Positions 28,595-37,876 of a stretch of DNA of 64,000 nt are shown here, one piece after another (position 1 is the first letter of the stretch; every line of letters starts with the position of its first letter). Both the position numbers and the translations under genes were made by a program. The stretch lies in assembly GCF_001552255.1 (NCBI RefSeq), contig NZ_BCQV01000009.1, forward strand, positions 16,139 through 80,138. Reading direction: 5' to 3'. The notes beneath the pieces are model-generated. The model worked only from the letters and a program-made list of their open reading frames with translations, searched no databases and was not told the DNA's origin. This DNA is from Alicyclobacillus shizuokensis NBRC 103103 (GTDB taxonomy: Bacteria > Bacillota > Bacilli > Alicyclobacillales > Alicyclobacillaceae).

Positions 28595-29056
28595 TCATTC
28601 AACCGCGGTCAGTGTCACCTGCAGGTAGGGAACCTCTCCGATGACCAGGGTTTTGACGTGGAACCGGTACGCTTTGTCGTCGATGGTGATGGTCCGCCCG
28701 TCGATGATGGACGGGATGAAGGCCGGCGTTTCGACGAGCGGATCCAGCGGCAGGCCGACCAAAAACGCCAGCCGTTGTTTCACGTATTCGGCCGCCCTGA
28801 TTTTTTGCAGTTCGGTCACGTCACTGGGCGCCTGCACGATTTCAACACTGAACTTTTGAATCGTCGGCTTTTGTACGGGCCTTTCCGCCTGGTCCTTGAG
28901 GTGTTGGATCTGCGCGTTGAGTTCCTCGATGGTCGTTTCCGATTTCTGCAGCTCGGTGGAGAGGGTATCGATACGTGACCCCAGCACGCACAGCATGGCC
29001 ACAGCCCCCACCAGTGCGCCCAGGATGAGGAGTGTGACGGCGAATCGCAGTTTCAT
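28595..29056 (-). CDS. ytrI: Sporulation membrane protein YtrI
   Basis: The 153-residue protein has one N-terminal membrane helix (FAVTLLILGALVGAVAMLCVL), a coiled-coil segment (LSTELQKSETTIEELNAQIQ) and a small C-terminal domain exposed outside or in the mother-cell/forespore space. This organisation and its pairing with ytrH fit Bacillus YtrI, needed for efficient sporulation. The ATG overlaps the ytrH stop in an ATGA, so translation is coupled. In Bacillus the pair is made under sigma-E; I could not identify a clear sigma-E promoter here. Confidence 0.8.
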   Translation of the reverse strand: MKLRFAVTLLILGALVGAVAMLCVLGSRIDTLSTELQKSETTIEELNAQIQHLKDQAERPVQKPTIQKFSVEIVQAPSDVTELQKIRAAEYVKQRLAFLVGLPLDPLVETPAFIPSIIDGRTITIDDKAYRFHVKTLVIGEVPYLQVTLTAVE

Positions 29057-29397
29057 TTGGGGAGTTCGCTCCCGTGCGCGCCGTAGAGGGTCTGAATCAG
29101 CCAATAACCGACCTGGCAGCCGAAAAAGGCGGCGGATAGGTAGGTGAATTGTTTGCCCAGCACATGGAGGTTGGCGTTCAGGACGCCCGTCTCGATGGCG
29201 CGCAGCGTGTCCATCGTGCCGCCCAAGGTGCTGACCATCGCCCAAATTTTGAGCCGGTCTGCGAGCTGCAGCATGTACCCCATGGGAGCAGGCCAGTGGA
29301 TGAGGACCGCCGCCACACCGCCGAGCAAGGAGCCGCCGAGAACCATGCCCATCGCGATAAAGAAATAGGCGAACAGGTTGCCGAGAAAGCCGTTCAA
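29053..29397 (-). CDS. ytrH: Sporulation membrane protein YtrH
   Basis: The 114-residue protein is largely hydrophobic with about three membrane helices. The segments FFIAMGMVLGGSLLGGVAAV, LADRLKIWAMVSTLGGTMDT and FFGCQVGYWLI match the YtrH family, including the conserved LADRLKIWA. TTG at 29397 is supported by GGAGG 9 bases upstream. With ytrI it forms a two-gene operon and shows that the organism makes endospores. Confidence 0.92.
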   Translation of the reverse strand: MNGFLGNLFAYFFIAMGMVLGGSLLGGVAAVLIHWPAPMGYMLQLADRLKIWAMVSTLGGTMDTLRAIETGVLNANLHVLGKQFTYLSAAFFGCQVGYWLIQTLYGAHGSELPK

Positions 29398-29521
29398 TCG
29401 TCTCGCCTCCGAAAAACGGGTTTGCCGTTGCTGCCTATCGAGAAACAGGTCCGTCGCTCGTACTCAAACATACGGGACAAGGAGGGCGAATATGCGGTCG
29501 GTGCCATTCTTGTCCGAGTGA

Positions 29522-29527
29522 TATAAT
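29522..29527 (+). promoter_or_regulatory. Candidate -10 element of the SNF2 helicase gene
   Basis: A perfect TATAAT lies 21 bases before the helicase ATG. No convincing -35 is seen 16-18 bases upstream. Confidence 0.35.
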
Positions 29528-29548
29528 GACGGAATAGGGTTTGACTGC

Positions 29549-32500
29549 ATGGAGGCGGACAACACGGTGGAGGACAGCCACATCAACGGGACATCTGAGC
29601 TTGTGGGAGCGGGAGATATCCGTCGCTGGCAAGATGGACAGGGTGGTGCGCAGGTTAACGGGGTGTTTCTCGCGCAGGATCCATGGACACAGATGGGCAC
29701 CGGGTTCCTCTGGCTGGATGGAGGTTCTGCCGCGCAATTGGAAGATCTGGCCTTGGTGTTGGGTGTGGCGGGTCGACCGCAACTTGGGCCGTTTCAGGCT
29801 GGTCCTGCACTGGCGCTGTCCGGGCGGGAGTTTGCATGGCTGCTGAGCAACGAGGAAATATGGCAGCAAGCCGTTGTCGGCCCGGAGTTGGCCGTGCATT
29901 TGGGCATAGCGCGATTGGCCCGGATCTTGGTGCAGCGCGCGGATGTGCTGCCGTTTGCCGCTTTATGCGATTGGGATTGGGGACAGGTGCTGCGGATGCC
30001 TGTGCGGCTGGCACAGGAAGACGGCGTTTTTGTCCGCCATGACGAAGGCCCGACCGGCCGGTACGCAGGTATGCTGATCCCGGCCTGGCGTGTGGAGGCT
30101 GGAGCTGCGCTGTACCGGGCGTACCTCGGCCAGGCTGCTGATTTGCCCAGGCTGGCCGGAAACGAGCACGCGCTGGCGGCATGGCTGTGGGTATGCACGG
30201 ACTGGCTTGGACGCCGTTCGCTTGTCGATTCGCCCCGGGTGCACGAGGTGTCCACGCGCCAGCCGTTTCAAATCCGGTACCGCGGTGAAGAGGAGCTGTT
30301 GGCCGATTGGCGCCGCAGTTTAACCGACACTAGCCCACAGGGGCCGCTGCTCGGGTTTGTGGCGGATCACTGGCTGATGATGCGAATGTTGGCATTGGAG
30401 CTGCGCGGCTCTGGGTGGGAGGGCGCGCTGTTCGACACGACGGGGAAAGCGGATTGGCAGGTCGGATTTGAACTCATTCCTCCCACACAGGACGAGAGCG
30501 GGACGTGGACGCTGCGCGCTCTGCTCGTGCATCGATGGTTTGCTTGGCGCGCGCCGCTCGCAAAGTGGTGGCAGCAGCCAGAACGGGGACGGTGGCGGAT
30601 TGGCAGTGGGGTGCTCCGCGAGCCGGACCGTTGGTTTCTGCCGCAGCTGGCCAGGGCGGCTGAAGTATGTCCGGCTGTGGCGCGCCTGCTCGTTCAGCCT
30701 GCGCCCGCAGAGACCGCGGTGGGCGCAGGAGAGGTCATGGAGTTGGTGAATCAGCATGTTCCCCGTTTGCTGGAGGCCGGATTTGCTGTGTTCACCCCCA
30801 GGTGGGAGCACGTCGACCTGCAGGATGTCCGCATTCGCGTCGGGGTGAAAAGGGTGAGCCGCCGGCGGCTGGCGAGCAGGAGAAGCGCCACCGCGGACTC
30901 TTGGTTTGACGTGGACAGGTTGATTGAGTTCGACTGGTCTGTGGCGGTTGGCGACGAGGAACTGTCCAGAGAACAGTTTGAGGCGCTGGTACGTGAACAG
31001 CAGCCGTATGTACAATCAGGGGGAACATGGAAACGCGTCCCGGTGGAGGCCATTCTGGAACGAATCCGGGATTTGACAAAAGGGGTGCGTACGGGAACAT
31101 CGGTCTGGGATTTGGCCCGATCGGTGTTGCAGGCGGACGATACGGACGTGCCTGTGGAGGTTTCCTTTTCCGCCGAAGCGGCTCCCGCGCAGCAGTTCCT
31201 CAGGTCGTTGGCAGAAGCGAAGGCCCCACCGCCGCGCCCGTTGCCGAACGGGTTTCGGGGCGTGTTGCGGGATTATCAGAAGCACGGGGTGTTCTGGCTC
31301 CTGCAACTGCGCGATCTGGGCATCGGCGGGTGTCTGGCGGATGACATGGGGCTTGGCAAAACCATTCAGGTACTGGCGTTCCTGCTCAGCCTCAAGGAGC
31401 AGAGACAGGCGCGGGGACCGCACCTTTTGGTCTGTCCGACCTCCCTTTTGTCCAATTGGCGAGCAGAAATCCAGCGGTTCACGCCGGACCTGAAGCTTTA
31501 CATTCACCATGGGGCTGCACGCCACGGGTTGGACCAGACGGGACGCACAACCCTGTCCAAGGCGGTGGCCACGGTCGATGTGGTGCTGACGACGTTTGCC
31601 ACGCTTGTCCGCGACATCGAAGAATTAGCGCAGGTGGCGTGGGATGCGGTGGTCGTCGACGAGGCTCAGAACATTAAGAATGTAGATACGAAACAGGCGG
31701 CCGCCGTGCGCAAGCTCAAGGCGCGGCAGCGGATCGCCTTGACGGGGACGCCGGTGGAGAACCGGCTCATCGAACTGTGGGCCATCATGGACTTCGTGAA
31801 CCCGGGGTATCTGGGGGGACAGTCCTGGTTTCGACGGCATTTTTCCGGCCCCGTCACCGCCCAGCCGCAGGGGCCGCAGGTGCGCCGCCTCAAGCGCTTG
31901 CTGACGCCGGTTCTGTTACGGCGTCGCAAGACCGATCCGTCGGTACAAGCGGAACTCCCGGAGAAATGGGAGGTGCGCGACACGGCCGGACTGAAGTCGG
32001 AGCAGGCGGCGTTGTATCAGTCGATTGTCGATGATTTGTGGCAGCGCCTGCCCCGTGCGGGATCGGAGATGTCGCGCAGGGGGCGGATTCTGGCCGCTTT
32101 GACGCGCTTGAAGCAGGTGTGTGACCACCCTTGCCTGGTGGCCGGCGGCCGCGGGGATGTGGACCGGTCCGGCAAGCTGTCGCTGCTTGTGGACCTGGTG
32201 GAAGAGGTGGTCGAGCAAGGGGAGGCGGGGCTTGTTTTCACACAGTTTCGCGAGATGGGCGAAATCATTTGCGATGTCCTCGCCGAGAGGTTTGGCTGGA
32301 GACCGGGATATCTGCACGGCGGACTGCGCCCCGGCGAACGCGGTGAATTGGTGGCCCGTTTCCAGGCGGGATGGCCAGCGCCGCCCATCCTCGTCCTGTC
32401 GCTGAAGGCTGGAGGGGTTGGACTCAACCTGACGCGGGCCAACCACGTGTTCCACTTCGACCGCTGGTGGAATCCGGCTGTCGAAGACCAGGCCACGGAT

Positions 32501-32719
32501 AGGGCGTTTCGCATCGGGCAGACGCGGGACGTGCAGGTGCACAAGCTGGTTTGTTCGGGCACGCTGGAGGAGCGTATCGACGAACTGATTGCGGCCAAGC
32601 GGCAATTGTCAGCCGCCGTGGTTGGGGAGTCCGAGGGGTGGATTACGGAACTGGCCGACGCGGACTTGCAGGCTCTGTTCCGCTTGGACGTGGAGTCGGC
32701 GCTGGAGGAGGATGGTTGA
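29549..32719 (+). CDS. SNF2-family DNA-dependent ATPase/helicase
   Basis: This 1056-residue motor has a long N-terminal half that matches the bacterial SNF2 helicase-associated region. The motor domain follows, with LADDMGLGKTIQVLAFLLSL (Walker A near residue 597-604), CPTSLLSNWRAE, the DEAQNIKN Walker B near residue 702 and ALTGTPVENRL. The second RecA lobe has GLVFTQFREMGEI, LSLKAGGVGLNLTRANHVFHFDRWWNPAVE and QATDRAFRIGQTR. It should remodel DNA-protein complexes rather than unwind DNA. The next gene overlaps by one base and encodes its usual SWIM-finger partner. The ATG lacks a clear ribosome site; GTG at 29570 is a possible alternative. Confidence 0.93.
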   Translation: MEADNTVEDSHINGTSELVGAGDIRRWQDGQGGAQVNGVFLAQDPWTQMGTGFLWLDGGSAAQLEDLALVLGVAGRPQLGPFQAGPALALSGREFAWLLSNEEIWQQAVVGPELAVHLGIARLARILVQRADVLPFAALCDWDWGQVLRMPVRLAQEDGVFVRHDEGPTGRYAGMLIPAWRVEAGAALYRAYLGQAADLPRLAGNEHALAAWLWVCTDWLGRRSLVDSPRVHEVSTRQPFQIRYRGEEELLADWRRSLTDTSPQGPLLGFVADHWLMMRMLALELRGSGWEGALFDTTGKADWQVGFELIPPTQDESGTWTLRALLVHRWFAWRAPLAKWWQQPERGRWRIGSGVLREPDRWFLPQLARAAEVCPAVARLLVQPAPAETAVGAGEVMELVNQHVPRLLEAGFAVFTPRWEHVDLQDVRIRVGVKRVSRRRLASRRSATADSWFDVDRLIEFDWSVAVGDEELSREQFEALVREQQPYVQSGGTWKRVPVEAILERIRDLTKGVRTGTSVWDLARSVLQADDTDVPVEVSFSAEAAPAQQFLRSLAEAKAPPPRPLPNGFRGVLRDYQKHGVFWLLQLRDLGIGGCLADDMGLGKTIQVLAFLLSLKEQRQARGPHLLVCPTSLLSNWRAEIQRFTPDLKLYIHHGAARHGLDQTGRTTLSKAVATVDVVLTTFATLVRDIEELAQVAWDAVVVDEAQNIKNVDTKQAAAVRKLKARQRIALTGTPVENRLIELWAIMDFVNPGYLGGQSWFRRHFSGPVTAQPQGPQVRRLKRLLTPVLLRRRKTDPSVQAELPEKWEVRDTAGLKSEQAALYQSIVDDLWQRLPRAGSEMSRRGRILAALTRLKQVCDHPCLVAGGRGDVDRSGKLSLLVDLVEEVVEQGEAGLVFTQFREMGEIICDVLAERFGWRPGYLHGGLRPGERGELVARFQAGWPAPPILVLSLKAGGVGLNLTRANHVFHFDRWWNPAVEDQATDRAFRIGQTRDVQVHKLVCSGTLEERIDELIAAKRQLSAAVVGESEGWITELADADLQALFRLDVESALEEDG

Positions 32720-33483
32720 TGGTGAACAGCAGCAGGCTGCCGGAGAAAGAGACACAACCGGTAGGCGCCACTGCGCGCTTTGATGAGACGTGTTGGCAGC
32801 CTGTGTGGGCCGGTGTGGACAAAGGGGCGTTGCGCAGGGCCAAGGGATTGGCGGTGGACGGGGTTCTGGATTGGCATTACGAGCCTGGGCTGGTGGCGGC
32901 CAGAGTTCGTGGATACGGGCCAGTCCCGGAATACGAGGTCCACTTTCCGCTGGTCGATAATTGGCGGCCTCGCGCCGAGCAGGTGGCGGATTGGTTCTCC
33001 CGTCATCCGGACTGGCTCGCCGGGCTGATGGCTGGCAGTTTGCCGCTGGCGTTTTTGCAGCGCCTGCATAGCGCAGGCATGGCGCTGTGGCCGGGCGATG
33101 CATACGCGGCGCGGTTTCGCGCCGACGCCAGCTGTACCTGCCGAGAATCTTCTCCGTGTGCACACGTCTTGGCAGCTGCACTGGCTTGGGTTCGGGAACT
33201 GGCGGATGAGCCGGTGCAATTGTTGGCCTCGGTTGGATTGGACGTTGGGCGCACGCTGGATGAGGTGCACCGGCTGACCTACGAGCGACTCTCCGGAACC
33301 AGGGCCGTGGACGAAGGAATCCAAGGCTCCGTGGAAACCGAGGCCCGGCCATGGCAGCCGTGGCCCGAGGAGGAACGCGTACAGATGAGCGGCGACGAAT
33401 CGGGATCCGGACGGACCGAGGACCCTGTCATGCTGTCGCGCAACCTGTCTCTGTATCTGCGTGCACCCCTGGGCCCGGTGTGA
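32719..33483 (+). CDS. SWIM zinc-finger protein, SNF2 partner
   Basis: The 254-residue protein carries a SWIM finger CTCRESSPCAH: Cys139, Cys141, Cys147 and His149 (CxCx5CxH). SWIM fingers bind DNA or protein, and genes of this type commonly accompany bacterial SNF2 helicases. The first 130 residues contain several Trp-rich stretches (CWQPVWAGV, WRPRAEQVADWF). The tail after residue 200 is charged and probably disordered. The ATG shares a base with the helicase stop, with GGAGGAGG upstream, which implies coupled expression. Confidence 0.88.
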   Translation: MVNSSRLPEKETQPVGATARFDETCWQPVWAGVDKGALRRAKGLAVDGVLDWHYEPGLVAARVRGYGPVPEYEVHFPLVDNWRPRAEQVADWFSRHPDWLAGLMAGSLPLAFLQRLHSAGMALWPGDAYAARFRADASCTCRESSPCAHVLAAALAWVRELADEPVQLLASVGLDVGRTLDEVHRLTYERLSGTRAVDEGIQGSVETEARPWQPWPEEERVQMSGDESGSGRTEDPVMLSRNLSLYLRAPLGPV

Positions 33484-33497
33484 TGCTGTGGCCGGTT

Positions 33498-33644
33498 TCA
33501 CATCGCGTGCGGGGGATGGGTTGCATCGTCCGATTCGGAAGTGTCGGTGCTGTGTTCGGCGGATTCGGCGGTGAGTGTTTGTCGGGCAAACAAGCCGAGC
33601 AGACCGCCGAGAAAGACGACCGTGACAATCAGGCCAACGCCCAC
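33498..33644 (-). CDS. Small single-helix membrane protein, 48 residues
   Basis: From GTG at 33644, which has AAAGGGG 8 bases upstream, the reading frame gives a hydrophobic helix (GLIVTVVFLGGLLGLFARQ) and then an acidic Ser/Thr-rich tail (AESAEHSTDTSESDD). It ends 14 bases from the stop of the convergent SWIM gene. An open frame continues upstream to 33722 but has no ribosome site there. No family is known to me. The 204 bases between this start and the next gene hold no other signal I trust. Confidence 0.45.
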   Translation of the reverse strand: MGVGLIVTVVFLGGLLGLFARQTLTAESAEHSTDTSESDDATHPPHAM

Positions 33645-33848
33645 AAGTGACACCCCTTTGCAGCGGTTCAGCAGGGCGGACTGGAACGGATCGCCGAGCT
33701 GGCTGGGAGTTTTGCTTCTCAATACGTATAGACGGGAAACGAGGCTTGTTTGTTGCAGGCAACAGCCAAATCGAGATGAATTTGTTGAGCCGACAGAGGA
33801 CTCATGGCTTCAGACGGGCAGCGGAGAGCGGAAATGGAGGATGGTGCA

Positions 33849-35015
33849 ATGCGCGAAGCGGTGATTGTCGACGCGATTCGTACGCCGATTGGCCGCAGGC
33901 ATGGGGTCTTGTCGGGGGTACACCCGGTGGACTTGATGGCGGACGTGTTGAAGCAGCTTCTGCAGCGCAACCCGGTGCAGCCGGGGCTGGTGGAGGACGT
34001 CATCCTGGGGTGTGTCGATATGGTCGGGGAACAGGCGGCCAATGTCGCCCGCAACGCGTGGCTCAGCGCGGGGCTCCCGGAGTCGGTGCCCGGCGTCACC
34101 CTGGATCGACAGTGCGGATCGAGCCTACAGGCGTTGCAGTTTGCCGCCCAGGGGGTGATGTCCGGCGGGTATGATCTGGTCGTCGCCGGCGGGGTGGAGT
34201 CGATGTCCCGGGTGCCGATGTTCAGCAATTTCGGCCAAGGTGTGGGATCGCCGCTGGTGCCGCGCCTGGCGGCCAGGTATGGGGTGACGGGCGCGTGGTT
34301 CAGCCAGGCTGCGGGGGCCGAACGGATCGCCAAGGAGTGGGGAATCAGCCGTGAGGAATTGGATGCGTTCAGTCTGCGCAGCCATCAACGGGCGGCGCGG
34401 GCTCGGGACAGCGGGTGGTTTGCAGAAGAAATGGTGCCCGTGAGGGTGAGTGTGAATGGGGAGTCGGTGTGTATCTGTGAGGATGAGGGGATTCGTGCGG
34501 ACACCTCGATGGAAAAGCTGTCCGGGCTCAAGCCGGCCTTTCCGGGTCTTGACCTGATAACCGCGGGCAATGCCAGTCAGATTTCCGACGGGGCGAGTGC
34601 GGTGCTGGTGGCTTCCCGGGAGGGGGCAGAGCGGCTGGGGCTGAGGGTGCGCGCCCGGCTGGTCTCCTTTGCGGTGGTGGGGGTCAATCCGGTGACCATG
34701 CTGACGGGGCCGATTCCGGCGACCGAGAACGTGCTGCGGCGCGCGGGCCTGTCGCTCAAGGATATCGACTTGTTTGAGGTCAACGAAGCGTTTGCTTCCG
34801 TCGTGTTGGCTTGGCAGCGCGAGACGGGGGTGGATTGGGAGCGCATCAACGTCAATGGCGGCGCGATTGCGCTGGGGCATCCGCTGGGGGCTACCGGAAC
34901 CCGCCTTGTAGCCACCCTATTGTGTGAACTGGAACGGCGGCAGGGACGATACGGCCTCATCGCCGTCTGTGAGGGGGGAGGCATGGCCAACGCGGTGGTT
35001 TTGCAGCGCCTATGA
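33849..35015 (+). CDS. Thiolase (acetyl-CoA acetyltransferase family)
   Basis: The enzyme joins or cleaves acyl-CoA and acetyl-CoA. It has 388 residues with the nucleophilic cysteine in LDRQCGSSLQAL (Cys89), NEAFASV, the [19 protein letters not shown] catalytic-His segment and the C-terminal CEGGGMANA cysteine. ATG at 33849 is supported by GGAGG 8 bases upstream. It stands alone, so a biosynthetic acetoacetyl-CoA role or a degradative 3-ketoacyl-CoA role are both possible. A second thiolase is at 48298. Confidence 0.93.
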   Translation: MREAVIVDAIRTPIGRRHGVLSGVHPVDLMADVLKQLLQRNPVQPGLVEDVILGCVDMVGEQAANVARNAWLSAGLPESVPGVTLDRQCGSSLQALQFAAQGVMSGGYDLVVAGGVESMSRVPMFSNFGQGVGSPLVPRLAARYGVTGAWFSQAAGAERIAKEWGISREELDAFSLRSHQRAARARDSGWFAEEMVPVRVSVNGESVCICEDEGIRADTSMEKLSGLKPAFPGLDLITAGNASQISDGASAVLVASREGAERLGLRVRARLVSFAVVGVNPVTMLTGPIPATENVLRRAGLSLKDIDLFEVNEAFASVVLAWQRETGVDWERINVNGGAIALGHPLGATGTRLVATLLCELERRQGRYGLIAVCEGGGMANAVVLQRL

Positions 35016-35062
35016 GCCCGGACGGTCAGGCGGCCGTCCCGGCTGCACCAGACGCAGGTGGC

Positions 35063-36292
35063 TTATTCGCCCGTGATGTATTGGTTGCGCCCGGCGGCGA
35101 TGGCGGCTGCGCTCATCAGCGCGGAGACGGCCACCAGCAGGAAGAGCGGCAGTCGCCAGGTTTGGCCGTGGTCATAGAGGGAGCCCAGGAGGACGGGACC
35201 GGCGGCGGCCATCAGGTAGCCTATGGATTGGGCCATGCCGGAGAGTTTGGCCGCTTGACGAGCGTTGTGGGTGCGCAGTCCCATGTACGCCAAGGCCAGG
35301 CTGATGCTCGCTCCCTGCCCGATGCCGATGCCGACGATGGCCGACCCGGTCAGCACGGGTGTGGGAAAACACAGGGCGACAAACCCGCCTGTGTAAATCA
35401 GTCCAAGGATGAGCGCGAGCGAGCGTTGATCCGTCAAGCGGGCGGCGAGGATGGGTGTGAGAAACGTAGCCGGCAGGCCGATGAACTGTGTGATGGAGAG
35501 CAGCCAACCAGCCGTGCTCACGCTGTATCCGTCCGAGTGGAGGATGTCCGTGAGCCAAGCTACGGCCGAGTAGAACAGAAACGATTGCAGGCCCATGAAC
35601 ACGGTGACCATCCAGGCCAACGGTGCCCGCCAGACGCCGCCGGAACGGCGGTCGGGCACCGCCCGCGCCGGCTCCGGCCGCTCTGCGCGCAGCTGCGGCA
35701 ACCAGACGAGGATGGCGCACAGACCAAGCGCGCTCCAGCACAGCAGGGTGTTTCGCCAGCCCCAGCCGGCGCCATGGGCGAGCGGGATGCTGATGCCGGA
35801 AGCCAACGCCGCACACACGTTCATCGCTGTCGAGTAGCTGCTGGTGAGAAGCCCGACTTGGTTGGGAAAGCGGTGTTTGACGACGGCCGGCAAAAGGACG
35901 TTGGCCACAGCGATGCCCAGGCCGACAAGCGCCGTGCCCGTGAACAGGGCCAGGGTCCGTCCACCGGAGCGGACGAGGGTGCCTGCGACCAATGCGGCAA
36001 GCCCCAGCATAAGGGTCCGCTCATTGCCGATGCGTTGTCCGAGGCGAGGCACCCAGGGCGAGAAGATGGCAAACGCGAGCAGTGGCAGAGTGGTGAGGAG
36101 ACCGGCCAGGGTGTTGCTCAGGGCAAGAGACGAGCGGATGTCGTCGACCAGCGGGCCGACGGAGGTCAAGGCCGGCCGCAGATTGAAGGCAATCAGAACG
36201 ATTCCCGCAACCAACAGCAGCTTGCGCCTGGTGGCGGCATGATGTACTGCGAGATCGGGTTTCACTTCGGCAGGGGGAGAATTTGGCTTCAC
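35063..36292 (-). CDS. MFS transporter, CynX/NimT-type
   Basis: The 409-residue protein has about 12 hydrophobic helices. The first (LLLVAGIVLIAFNLRPALTSVGPL) carries the FNLRPAxTSVGPL signature of the CynX/NimT/YycB branch, whose members include cyanate and 2-nitroimidazole transporters. GTG at 36292 is chosen because AGGATAGGAG lies 8 bases upstream. A TATAGT on the minus strand at about 36326-36321 could be its -10. The substrate is unknown. It reads away from the SOS cassette. Confidence 0.88.
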   Translation of the reverse strand: MKPNSPPAEVKPDLAVHHAATRRKLLLVAGIVLIAFNLRPALTSVGPLVDDIRSSLALSNTLAGLLTTLPLLAFAIFSPWVPRLGQRIGNERTLMLGLAALVAGTLVRSGGRTLALFTGTALVGLGIAVANVLLPAVVKHRFPNQVGLLTSSYSTAMNVCAALASGISIPLAHGAGWGWRNTLLCWSALGLCAILVWLPQLRAERPEPARAVPDRRSGGVWRAPLAWMVTVFMGLQSFLFYSAVAWLTDILHSDGYSVSTAGWLLSITQFIGLPATFLTPILAARLTDQRSLALILGLIYTGGFVALCFPTPVLTGSAIVGIGIGQGASISLALAYMGLRTHNARQAAKLSGMAQSIGYLMAAAGPVLLGSLYDHGQTWRLPLFLLVAVSALMSAAAIAAGRNQYITGE

Positions 36293-36492
36293 GGCGGATT
36301 CTCCTATCCTTAATGAATCACTATACAGGAGCATAATGGTCTTGTTTTGCTCGCGCAAGGAATGCGAGGGGGTACGGTACCCGATGGGAGCGGCGGGAGG
36401 CGGAGCGAAGGTCCAGCGTCCGTGTGGCCCCGGCCGTGATAAGGCTGTTCACGGCTTCAACTGCGCTCCCAGAACAGGTGCAATTTGGATGA

Positions 36493-36556
36493 GAACATGT
36501 GTTTGTTTTCGCTGCGGGTGCGGGTATAATAGACCTCACAAACAGAACATATGTTC
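36493..36556 (+). promoter_or_regulatory. SOS promoter with two LexA boxes
   Basis: Box 1 at 36493-36504 (GAACATGTGTTT) overlaps the -35 region. A perfect -10 TATAAT lies at 36525-36530. Box 2 at 36545-36556 (GAACATATGTTC) is a perfect palindrome just after the transcription start. Including flanking bases they match 12 and 13 of the 14 positions of the Bacillus LexA consensus CGAACRNRYGTTYC. Tight LexA repression and induction by DNA damage are expected for the three genes downstream. Confidence 0.9.
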
Positions 36557-36574
36557 CCATCGGGAGGTACCCAG

Positions 36575-37876
36575 ATGCGATACACACTGTTTGGCCTGGG
36601 GGAAGGGGTGCGCATCGATGAAGGTCCTCGCCTGTGGGCCTCCGTCGAGCGAGGTCGAGTCAGCGACGCGTCGGCTGCTGCCCGTAAACAAGGGCTTCGG
36701 CCGGGAACGCCGACAGCCACCGCCAAGGCGCTGGTGCCTGGACTGGCGCTGTACGAAGAACCTGCTTCACCCTCGCGGATGATGGAGCAGGTCTGGAGCA
36801 CCCTGTGGGGCTATACCCCGTGGTTGGAGACTGTAGGGAAAGATTCTTTTTTTATCCAAGTACCAGGCTCTGTCCCTCCTTTGCAGGAAATCCGAGAGAT
36901 TATGCAACAATTGGACACGAATTTGCCAGAAGGATCTCGCTTTTGCATGGGGTTGGCGGAGACTCCAAAATTGGCTCGGGCGTTGGTGCAGTGGGCGGCG
37001 AGTAGAAGGCGGGAGATGCCAAGGATAAGCCGCACGATGGGCCGGCAGCGTTTATGGATTTCTCCCGGACTTACGGGGCGGCGGAAAATCTCCTCGGAGC
37101 GGGACGGAATTCGGCATGCAGACAGTGGCGATAGGCCCGCAGCGGTTCATCCTCCCGCTGCGGCGCCGGGGTGGATTCTCGCCTTGCCGGTCGATGCCGT
37201 ATGGTTTCTTTCCAGCGATGTACAAGCGAAATTGAAGGAGTTCGGCGTGTTTCGCTTGGCTGATCTGGTGGCTCTTCCCGACGCGGATATCATGCGTTGG
37301 TTTGGACGAGAGTCGCTGCTGTGGAAGCAGGCGTTTGCCGAGGTGCCTCCCGGACAAATTCAGGTCAATTATCCGCCCGCAATCTATTCTGAAGAATGGG
37401 AATCTCGTGTTGGAGAAACCATGCCTGCGGAGTACATTCCCAAGCTAGTGGAGGCGCTGATGGCAGCGGTCGTAGATCGCCTGCAGAAGGCGGGGCGCAC
37501 CGCCCTGCGGGCAGGGATGGTTTGGAAGTCTACATCCAGCGAGGGACGGTTTGCACAGGCGGCTGGGCGGCCGCTGCATCGCCTGTCGTCGTGGCTGGCG
37601 CATCTGCAGGAAGGCGTTCGGCGGTGCCGGGAGGAGGCGGCGCGGGCCGGTGGGATTGCATACGTGGAGGTCTACGCGGCCGATTTGCAGCCGCTTCGCG
37701 TTCGTCAGTCCAGGTTTACCGTGAAAAACGGCTTGCTGATTCCAGATAGATGGGAAGCAGGGCGGAAGATAGAGCACATCATGACGCAGATCAACGGCCG
37801 GTTTCCAGACAAACTGCGCATCGGGGTGCGCGGAAGCCTCCGGGAATTACGCTGGCGGATGGTGGCGGAGGCGTGA
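36575..37876 (+). CDS. imuB: ImuB-like Y-family polymerase homolog, probably catalytically inactive
   Basis: The 433-residue protein is positioned and sized like ImuB, the Y-family protein that recruits a DnaE2 polymerase and the sliding clamp to damaged DNA. The N-terminal palm does not show the usual DxDxFFASVE or SxDE catalytic motifs. A helix-hairpin-helix-like part (KLKEFGVFRLADLVALPDAD, about residues 212-231) and a C-terminal little-finger-like region follow. Residues 150-200 look unstructured and poorly conserved. GGGAGG lies 7 bases before the ATG. The stop overlaps the next start. Lack of motifs is an observation; inactivity is inference. Confidence 0.78.
   Translation: MRYTLFGLGEGVRIDEGPRLWASVERGRVSDASAAARKQGLRPGTPTATAKALVPGLALYEEPASPSRMMEQVWSTLWGYTPWLETVGKDSFFIQVPGSVPPLQEIREIMQQLDTNLPEGSRFCMGLAETPKLARALVQWAASRRREMPRISRTMGRQRLWISPGLTGRRKISSERDGIRHADSGDRPAAVHPPAAAPGWILALPVDAVWFLSSDVQAKLKEFGVFRLADLVALPDADIMRWFGRESLLWKQAFAEVPPGQIQVNYPPAIYSEEWESRVGETMPAEYIPKLVEALMAAVVDRLQKAGRTALRAGMVWKSTSSEGRFAQAAGRPLHRLSSWLAHLQEGVRRCREEAARAGGIAYVEVYAADLQPLRVRQSRFTVKNGLLIPDRWEAGRKIEHIMTQINGRFPDKLRIGVRGSLRELRWRMVAEA

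Noticed and set aside
28595..29397. ytrHI as a marker of the main dnaE locus
   Set aside because: In Bacillus these genes lie near the replicative dnaE. Here the nearby polymerase is the LexA-controlled DnaE2 type, 9 kb away, so the link is not convincing.
35012..36313. 433-residue plus-strand reading frame
   Set aside because: It is antisense to the MFS transporter and consists of low-complexity Gly/Gln/Asp sequence.
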